Part shown: piece by piece, positions 56,797-64,000 of the stretch
Layout of the letters: each line of letters opens with the position of its first letter
Numbering within the stretch: the first letter of the stretch is position 1
Source: Edaphochlamys debaryana
Taxonomy: Eukaryota > Chlorophyta > Chlorophyceae > Chlamydomonadales
Assembly (NCBI GenBank): GCA_016858145.1
Contig: JAEHOE010000087.1
Location: 1-64,000, forward strand
DNA length: 64,000 nucleotides
Direction: 5' to 3'
Program-made: the position numbers and the translations under genes
Notes under the pieces: model-generated
Seen by the model: the letters and a program-made list of their open reading frames with translations, nothing else
Database searches by the model: none
What the model was told of the DNA's origin: nothing

Positions 56797-59649
56797 TCAC
56801 TGCTGCCCCGCCTTGGGGCTTGGCGGCGCCCCCGCCCCCGTCCCCGCCCCCGCCTCCGCCTCCACCCGCTGCACGGGCGCTTGCGCGGGCCCTTGCGCAG
56901 GCTCCCGTACGTACTGCGCCAGCTGGGCGTACGGCAGGCGCTCGTGTGCGGGCGGGTGCACCCCCGCCGCCGTCCAGCGCGCCACCCAGAACTCCTCCAC
57001 ACGCCGGGCCTGGGAGGAAGGTGCGGCGGGGTCGAGCAAGGCACTGGGTGGTCACGGGGTGTCGAGGGTTTAGCTGTTGGGAGGGGGCAGCAACTGCCGG
57101 GGGCCAGCTCCAGGGCCGCCTCAGGGTCAGGGCTGCACGAACGGCCAAGTCAGCTCCTAGTGTGGCCACCCTTGCACCCGCATCCGCATCGGCAGTTGTA
57201 TGGCCCTCGCCTGCAGACCCGGGGTCGAGCCGTACGCTCCCTCGCGCCGCCGGGATACCGACGTACGCCCTTGCCCTTCCCTCCACAAGCGCTTCTTTCC
57301 TCCAGCTACCCCTCCACCCGTCCCAGTGCGCATCGGTCTTGTTGGCTGCCGCTCCTTCTTCCCTTCTCCACTTCCCGGTCTCCATGAACCGTGCATCACT
57401 ACCACCAACCCACCAACCACTACCAACCACCACCAGTTACCACCGCAGCCCCGCCCCCAAACGCACCAGCAATACGCCGAACGGCTCCCCCCGTGACGTC
57501 AGCGGTTGCACGTGCACCGTCAGCATGCCGTGGCGGTTGCCGAAGGCGATGTCGGTAAGGTACCTGCGGTTGGCGGTTGGCGAATATTGTTGGCCCCGGC
57601 GAAATCGATCTCCATGTTGCCCCAAGCGGGGCGTCCCCGGCACTCTGTCACGCCCCCCACAGTGGTAGCTTGTGCCAGCTGCTACACCAACACCAACACG
57701 CTCTCTCCCCATTGTGCACACGCCCTCCGGACCTTGAAACCTCCACGTCATAGCCCCATTTTCCAAAGCAATACACATCAACATCCGCCTCCGGTCCCCA
57801 GCTCACCTGTCCCCCACCATGATGAGGTCGGTGGCGGGGCAGCCAAAGTGAGCCTCCAGCTCCGTGCAGCCGCCGCCCGGCTTCTTGTCGGCGTGGCGCA
57901 GCACGGGGATGCCCAGCGCCGCCTCCAGGGCCGCGGCCTCCTTGCCTGGGGGGTGGGGGCGAGGGCGGAGGTGGGGTGGGGCGGGGTGAGGGCGGATCGA
58001 GGGCAGGCAGGGCGAGGACGTGGTGACTGAGGAGGGTGGGCCCGGGTTTCCAGCCCGCAGGCCGCTGCTAGCAGACCGGCCCGGCGCTGTTGCTGAGATC
58101 CAGCATGTGCAGTACAATGCGGCCGTTGCATGCGAAGCTACTGGGCACCCGTACGAATCCCGCACGTTAAGTACGAACGCATCCTCCGTACGAGCAAGCG
58201 CACGTGCACACTCACCCTCCGGGTCGTACTGCTGCAGCCCGGCGCTGTTGCTGTACAGCACCGCACGGTTGCCAAAGGACTCGAGGCACGCATCGAGTGC
58301 TGGCTTGAGCCGCGGCTGCACACACAGCGCAAACGGCTCCGACAGAGTGTTGTCCTGGGGCAGTCAGGGGCAGATAGGTTTAGTCAGGGCAAGTAGGGGC
58401 AGTCCTCTCCTGCGGGCAGCGCACCTGCGTTCGCACCCACTAGGACTTGAACAGGGATATCTCCCGCCCGGGTCCCAACAGGGCCCACGTTTTGTTGCCG
58501 GCATCCTGGCGCCAGGATGCCGGATCACACTGCAACAAAACGTGGGCTCTGTGGGACACCAGACGCCACCACGCCCCAACCGACGGGCATCCACGCCCAG
58601 GGGCCAGTCCTCTGACGCCTGCCGCTCCCTCAACAGTCGCGACCGTAGTGGGCGAGGCCGAGGGCAGCGTTAGCCCGCGCCAGGCATAGGCCTCATAGTC
58701 TCTGGGCGTAGTTGGGTGGGGCGCCTCGCGGGAGGCTCCGCAGGTCACCGCGCTTGTGCCCGATGGACCCGGCCCTCCCCTGTGCAACGTGGAGCAACCC
58801 CCGCCCCTGCCCGCAATCCGCGGCCCACGGGCCACACGGCCGCACCTTGTCGAAGACCAGCCCCTTGAAGCCGGCCGCCCGCAGACCCGCCCAGTCCACG
58901 TGGCGTATGTCGGGTGCCGCCAAGTGGGGAAGCGCCAGGCTCTGCTGGCCCTGCGGTGCGGTGTTGGGGGAGGGGTCGGTTGGGCGGGCGGGGCAGTTGA
59001 ATCGACTGCATGGGGGTGAGCTCAGCTAGCTGTAGTAGGAAAGAGCGCGTGGCGCGAGGTGCGGGGCGCGCGCCACGCGTGTGCCTGCACGGCTGCCGGG
59101 CCGTGTCCCGTACATCGTCTCCCCGGGCAACCGTCCGTGGCAAAGCCGCCCGCGGCACAGTGTGCGGCAGATCTCCATGGATCTCAGAGCCAAAGTCCCC
59201 TTCTACGGGATGCGATGTGAGTGAATTAGAGCTTAGCTGTCCCGCCAGGTACTCACGCCGAAGAGGCTGAAGAAGAGGCCCACTCCCGCCGAGTTGAAGT
59301 TCTGCTGCACTCGAGCCATCTGGGTCGGCTCCGCGTGGCCAGGGGCCGACGTGGATGTGGAAGTGGAGGTGGCGGTGGAGGGGGGAGCGGGATCGGCTTG
59401 GGTCTGGGAGGCGGTGGAGGGTCGAAGGCGGCGAGGGGGTGGAGAGCATGGGGGGGGCCGAGGGGACTCAAGCAGAGGAGCGGATGGGGCGGGGAGCAGG
59501 CAGGGGGAGGGGCGGGGCGGGAGCCGCACCTGGCCCGGTGCGGTCGCACTCGTGGGTGCCACTAGACGGGAAGGACGGGATGCTCGAGGGCCAGGGGCCA
59601 AGGGCCGGGGGCAGCGCGATGAGAGAGCCTGCCCTCCGATGGTGCGCAT
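56797..59649 (-). CDS. PGPP1: Plastid phosphatidylglycerophosphate phosphatase (GEP4/PGPP1-type HAD)
   Basis: Dephosphorylates phosphatidylglycerophosphate to phosphatidylglycerol, the plastid phospholipid. Seven exons, 5'->3': 59649-59530, 59319-59257, 58950-58846, 58354-58216, 57945-57807, 57563-57467 and 57009-56797; phases agree, 291 residues. Exon 1 encodes a Ser/Arg/Pro-rich 40-residue leader like a chloroplast transit peptide. Next come LPHLAAPDIRHVDWAGLRAAG and the HAD motifs: DKDNT (95-99), motif II SNSAG (131-135), Lys in ADKKPGG (163-164) and VGDRYLTD (186-193). The order and the PDIRHVDW, DKDNTL and IMVGDR strings match Arabidopsis PGPP1 and yeast Gep4. The last exon ends in a Gly/Ala/Pro-rich tail that is not part of the fold. 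The donor after GVLL was chosen because only it fits the phase of the final exon. One intron holds a strong hairpin (58,472-58,557). It is divergent from the DUF3110 gene. Confidence 0.92.
58472..58557. mobile_element. MITE-like foldback in PGPP intron
   Basis: gcccacgttttgttgc (58,483-58,498) pairs with gcaacaaaacgtgggc (58,532-58,547), and the arms extend further with one gap. Between them is a perfect palindrome, ccggcatcctgg / ccaggatgccgg. The whole 85 bases can fold into nested stems. Its position in an intron and symmetric arms suggest a tiny non-autonomous inverted-repeat element, but no target duplication was established. Confidence 0.55.
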
Positions 59650-60145
59650 GTCGGGCGCGCACAGCGCCCACAAAACGACCGGCTGTCACCCAGCGCGATA
59701 GCTACTGAACACACGCAGCTTAAGGGTGATCGCGGGGGCTGAGGTGTGGAGCGCGGTCGGGTTATCGCGGGGCGTGGTCGCGCACTGAGATACACAAGAA
59801 GCACACTGGCAATAGCGTAAGGAGTGCTGAGACGCGTGGGAGATGGTCGCGGGGCCCAGCAGCTTTACAGGTCGGCTTGCCGAATCGGCACGATGCAACG
59901 AACGCCATCTTGCCGACCTGTCCACACCGCAGGCACGCAGTCGCGCACACACAGTAGGCGCATCACATTCTGAGCAATCAGTTGCATAGAGAACCCGGAC
60001 AAGCCATCACCGGCAAAAACTCGATTCATACCACCCTGTTGAGCAACCTCGGCTGAGCGCAGGCGCCGCACATCAGAGGAGGCTGCGACCTCCTAGGCGG
60101 CCTTTGGGTCCCCACGCGGGCTAGGCGGCAGCCACTCCGGAGCTT
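59650..60145. promoter_or_regulatory. Divergent promoter region PGPP / DUF3110
   Basis: About 500 bases separate the start codons of two genes that both encode putative plastid proteins. No TATA box was recognised. Shared control is possible but not shown by the sequence. Confidence 0.45.
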
Positions 60146-62279
60146 ATGCTGCTCAGCCAAATGCAGCGGCTGGGAGTTCAACGCCCCGGCCAGGCCGCTG
60201 CCGCGGAGGTCTGCTCGCAAACTGGTAGGCTTTCAGCTAACAGCGACGCCACGGGGTGGGGGTTTGCACCTTTGTGGAGCTGTGCCCCAATTCTCGTTTC
60301 TCCGCCTACCCGTCCACAGCCCGGAGCAGAGGCGTCTCTCGAAGTGGCAGTGCTCGCAACCTCGCCCCTGGTAAGTGTGTGCAGCTGCAAGGGTCGCTGG
60401 TCCCAGGCTCTGGGCCACTCGTCTTGCTGACGACGGACGCTCGTGTTTCAGGGACGCTGCCGCACTCGCGCTCGCGAGGCTCGCTTCTCGCTGTTAGCGC
60501 TGGGCCAAGCAATTACAACAACTCGTACTCGGCTGACGATGAGGTGAGCTTCTCGCTGCGGCATGCCGCTGCGCCGACGCGACCGCCCGGCCCGGCGCGA
60601 GTCGCCCGGCGCGCGCTCCCGCCGCAAACGCCAGCGCTGAGCATCATATCACTCTTGTGCGCAGAGCCACCTAGAACGGCTGCGGCCGGAGCAAGCCGAC
60701 TTCACGCCGGCGTTCAACCTCAACCTGCCGCAACCACCCTTCTCCCCGCGGCAACCCGAGGAGCCGCGCCCCTGGGAGACGCCCTACCCCAGCCCCGGCC
60801 GGCACGGAGTAAGCCCCTCGGCCGAAACCTCCTGGGACTTCTCCCTAGAGCCCTACGTGCCATACCCATCCAACCTGCCATCCAACATGAACGCCGCGCC
60901 AATGGACGGCGACGTCCTCTACGCGCCTCGCTCCATGGTCGGGCTCCGGAAATCGCTGTGGCAGATGACAGACTCGCCAGGCATCGACCTTTTCCTTGCG
61001 GGGCCGCTCGTGTGGAGCCGGCTGCGGCAAGTGTATGTTATCTTGTTTGGCGTGGGCGAGCGCGAGACGGAAGGCATCTACTCGCTGCGCGCCTTTGGCA
61101 ACGACATGGTCCCGCACGAGACCATCATCGCGTTCGAGTCGGAGGAGGAGGCGCAGCGGTGAGGCCCGGGCCGGGACCGGGGGGGACCCACTGCGGGGTA
61201 CGGTATGGGGGGCGCAACCAGTTGTCGATGGCCGCAGGGGCTGTGGCCAGCAGGACGCGTGCCGCTGCCTCGACGCTCAGCCGCCTCTTACTGCCAGGGG
61301 GCATGGATTGCCACGCCCGTTCCCCGCCCCCTCCCCGTCATCCTGCAGCTCGTCGTGACCCAACTTAACCGCCACCCCCACCCCCCACCTTCCGCCAGCT
61401 ACGCCGGCCTGCTGGAGGCCTCCATGGAGCACGTGCCCCACGTGTGCTCCATCCCGCCCCGCGACCTGCTCTCCTTCTGCCTCGACCAGGTGTGGCCGGG
61501 GCCCTTGTGCCTTCGTGTGGGGGAGGGGGGGGGTGGGGGACTGGGGGCTGCGAGTGAGGGGCCGGCGGCGCTCCTGCACACATCCTCCATCCCCTCCCCC
61601 GTGTGCGCGTGGGAGTAGGCCAGCGCTGGGCGGGGGGGGGGGGGTCCCTGGCCTGCGGCTGGGGGGCCTGGGGCGCCCGCACTGCTCGCCTCCTGCGCCG
61701 TGCTCCCCCGAGTGCCCAGCACTCAGCAACACAGCACAGCGCAGCACGTGCACGCCCCGCCGCTCCTGGCCGACCCACGCCCACCCGAATGCCCACCCCC
61801 CCTCGCCGCCGCAGTCGTACGCGTGCCGCCTGGAGCCGCGCGGCTCCCTGCTCATCCCGCCCGACTACAACGTCTCGGTGACGGACTGGGAGCGCTCGCT
61901 GCGGCTGCGCGAGGGCCGCTTCGCGGTGCTAGACGCAGAGCCGGAGCGCTCGGCCTCCTCGGCCTCCTCGGCCAGCGCCTCCGCGTCAGCATCCGCCGCC
62001 GCGAATGGCAGCGGCGGCGGCGGTGGCGGCGGCGCGACGGCGATGGCGCGGAGCGGCCTGGCGCCGTCGGGGCCGGCGCCATCGGCGCCGCCGCCGCCGG
62101 CGGGCGCGGGCCCGGCGGCGGGGTCAGCGTCGGGGGCGCAGGCGGGGGCTGGCGGCGCGGCGGCGCGTGGGGGGAGCAGGCTGGCGCGGTACAGCGGGCA
62201 GCTGGGCGGCAGCGAGCTGGATGACATCCGGGCGCGGCTGGAGGCGCTGCTGCCGCCGGATGATGGGCCCTCGGCCTAG
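60146..62279 (+). CDS. DUF3110-domain protein, probably plastid-targeted
   Basis: Six exons: 60146-60224, 60320-60370, 60452-60543, 60665-61158, 61399-61489 and 61815-62279; all phases agree, 423 residues. The domain begins near residue 197 with QVYVILFGVGERETEGIYSLRAFG and continues TIIAFESEEEAQRYAGLLEASM, the pattern of DUF3110 (cyanobacterial and plastid proteins of unknown function: a hydrophobic strand, GIYSL, then F-E-[DS]-E-x-[ED]-A). The assembled N-terminus (QRPGQAAAAEV..ARSRGVSRSGSARNLAPG) is rich in Ser, Arg and Ala like a transit peptide. A second ATG at 60,161 is in frame and possible. The C-terminal third is Ala/Ser/Gly-rich low complexity, ending with a predicted helix SELDDIRARLEALLP. 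TGTAA at 62,795-62,799 gives a 3' untranslated region of about 0.5 kb. No enzymatic role can be claimed. Confidence 0.8.
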
Positions 62280-62794
62280 GCGCGACCGGGCCCCGGGCCG
62301 CGGATGGGGCTGTGCCGCTTGCACCTGCATGGCCCTGCCCTGGACTGAGGCCAGCGGGGGTCTGCCGCCCGAGTCGGCGCGCTGGAAAGAGCGCCGGCGG
62401 TTGGTTGGGTCGACGAGGCGCGGGGTCGGCGAGGCGCGTTGCTGTGGCGCCAGAGACCGGGCCGGGGCGCGGGGTGGCCGGGTGCCGCCCCTCCCCCGCT
62501 TGCGCTGCGTTTGCTCGGCGGCAGACGGGCGGGAGCATGGAGGGAGGGCATGAGCTCTGTCGGCGCTGCGAGGCGCGATGACCGCAGCGGGCGGGCGGAG
62601 GAGCGTGCTACTGTACTATCATGACTATCACCGTGTCGAGTCCCCGCGTCTTGTGCTAGGCCGCGGGCTGCTCGCGGCGACGGGTTGGGGCGCGGGCGAG
62701 CGGTGCGGCCCGCTCGGCCCGTGCCCAGTGGCCCGGCGTCGGCGTCAGCAGCGGCGGCGGCGCTGTCGGGGATTGGAGCGGCGTGAAGCAGAGG

Positions 62795-62799
62795 TGTAA
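62795..62799 (+). terminator. Candidate TGTAA polyadenylation signal of the DUF3110 gene
   Basis: TGTAA in the gene's sense, 516 bases after the stop codon. Confidence 0.5.
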
Positions 62800-63280
62800 G
62801 CTGCAGCGTTGCTTGGCTGACGTCGGACCGCAAAGACGGGAAGCTTTGTACCGGTAAACTGCTCAGATCATTAGGGGGGTGGACACGCATTTGGTGTGGT
62901 ACGACAGCCGAGGGCTCTAGCATCATGCGAGCCGCGGGCCCCTGGGGCCGCACCTTTGAAAGCTCCTGAGGGATCGGCGTTCGGCAATATTGGCAGGCGC
63001 AGCAGGGGGAAGGGGGCGGGAGTGCGGCTTCGCACGTCCAGGTTTGCCAGCCGCATGACTGACCATGGCGGAATGCGTACTGGAAGATGGCCTGGGGGCT
63101 GGACAACTCCGATGAAAGCGTTCGGTGAGGGTTCATCACTACTAGGGGTTGTTCCCGATCGGAGGTTGCAGGGGCTGCGATGGGCAGTGAACGGCGGGGG
63201 GCGCAGTTGCGGTCTTTGCCAGCGGTTTTGAGCCAACGAGCGGTGGGGGACCTGAGCGGAGGGCAGTTTTGGAGTGCGCG

Positions 63281-63354
63281 TTAGTGGTGAGTCCTTGGCC
63301 AGGCCTGTGGCGGGTCCTTAGTGGTGAGTCCATGGCCAGGCCTGTGGCGGGTCT
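63281..63354. repeat. 37-bp tandem duplication
   Basis: ttagtggtgagtcc.tggcc followed by aggcctgtggcgggtc occurs twice, starting at 63,281 and 63,318, with about one internal mismatch and a few differing bases at the end. It is non-coding. Confidence 0.85.
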
Positions 63355-64000
63355 TCCTTCCCGCTTGACTGACACACCCTCTAACCAATGCGGCTGAGTG
63401 CGGCTGAGTGGTTGAGAGGTGCCGGTCGACGGACCGCGTGTGCGGATGCGTCGGCGAGTGATGACCTCCCTCATATGTGTCGAGCGTCAATCGAGGGCGA
63501 GTGCGCAGTGCGGTTAGTTATGAAGGTTTCTCTGTTCGAGTTTGCAAGCCCCGTTTTGCTGTCGCTGGGGGTCAGATTGGGTGCTTTGTGGCCCGTTGCA
63601 AACGATATGAGGGCGGCCCGTTGCCAGGCTTTCGCCGGCGTGGTTTGGGACCCTTGTTGCTTGCATTTCGGGTTGCCCCGGAATGCAAGAGCGCTGCTTG
63701 ACATGAGAGGGCATGCGTGATACAGGCTGTCAGAGAGCTGAAGTGTGAGCCAGAGGGTTACCGTCGGCAGGGCAAGCTAGCCCACACAAGGGGAGCGCCG
63801 GATCCGTAATACCAGGGCTGGATTGGGGATAGGACTTTTGGCAATTTAGCATGGCTGTTTAGATGCGTCCCAACATTTGAAGCCATGAGTGGGGACTACT
63901 AGCCGCCCAAGGGGGTGGTGCTTGAGCACTCTTCGACTGCGTCGCAGACGAGAGATGGGCGGTCATGGGCCCTGTTGCGTGCGTGGGGCAGCGGAAGCGA

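Larger units (their letters stand above)
62280..64000. other. Terminal region without recognised genes
   Basis: It contains the 3' untranslated region of the DUF3110 gene up to about 62,800, then no coding exon that I can support. The GC content is somewhat lower toward the end. A 37-base tandem duplication lies at 63,281-63,354. A gene continuing beyond the window cannot be excluded. Confidence 0.4.

Noticed and set aside
57434..57466. Later donor (gtaact) for the sixth PGPP exon
   Set aside because: It would put the last exon, RVEEFWVARW..., out of frame; the donor at 57,466 fits.

Overview
This window is nuclear DNA of a green alga, most likely a volvocine (Chlamydomonas/Gonium/Volvox group). 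The DNA is very GC-rich, and genes on both strands are split into many short exons joined by GT..AG introns with G-rich starts and C-rich ends. Proteins carry long Ala, Gly, Pro and Ser runs, TGTAA words sit downstream of several genes, and there are large MYND-finger proteins of the type that is expanded in these algae. No operons, ribosome binding sites, tRNA, rRNA or CRISPR arrays were seen. All exon boundaries were derived by hand from splice signals and checked for reading phase.

Left part (1-14,430): a near-identical ~745-bp direct repeat (7-748 and 13,681-14,426) brackets a half-size ABCG transporter (+, 1,821-7,587; one-base frameshift in Walker A), an orphan exon of a His-Me finger (I-PpoI-like) zinc-loop endonuclease (+, ~9,493-9,687), and a secreted glycosidase-like beta-propeller protein (+, 10,402-13,327).

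Middle (14,700-25,420): a 17-exon gene for Mediator subunit 16 (-, 23,773-14,707) lies head-to-head with a small unrecognised membrane-tail protein (+, 24,444-25,416).

26,745-38,680 is a giant imperfect palindrome. Each arm carries one copy of a ~1,200-residue MYND-finger gene, and the two copies are transcribed away from a shared ~410-bp promoter region. The right copy is intact. The left copy has a frame break at a heptamer repeat that only a 59-nt micro-intron would bridge. One 366-nt stopless intron exists only in the right copy.

Right part (39,166-62,279): Aurora-type kinase (+), an oversized cytochrome P450 (-, convergent with the kinase), V-ATPase subunit a (-, 23 exons), a plastid-targeted phosphatidylglycerophosphate phosphatase of the GEP4/PGPP1 type (-), and, divergent from it, a plastid-type DUF3110 protein (+). 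From 62,280 to the end only repeats and non-coding DNA were seen.

The genes do not form one pathway. They cover transcription (MED16), cell division (Aurora), organelle acidification (VHA-a), plastid lipid synthesis (PGPP), transport (ABCG) and oxidation (P450). The most unusual features are the palindromic MYND pair, the inverted exon copy inside the ABCG gene, and a duplicated splice acceptor in VHA-a.
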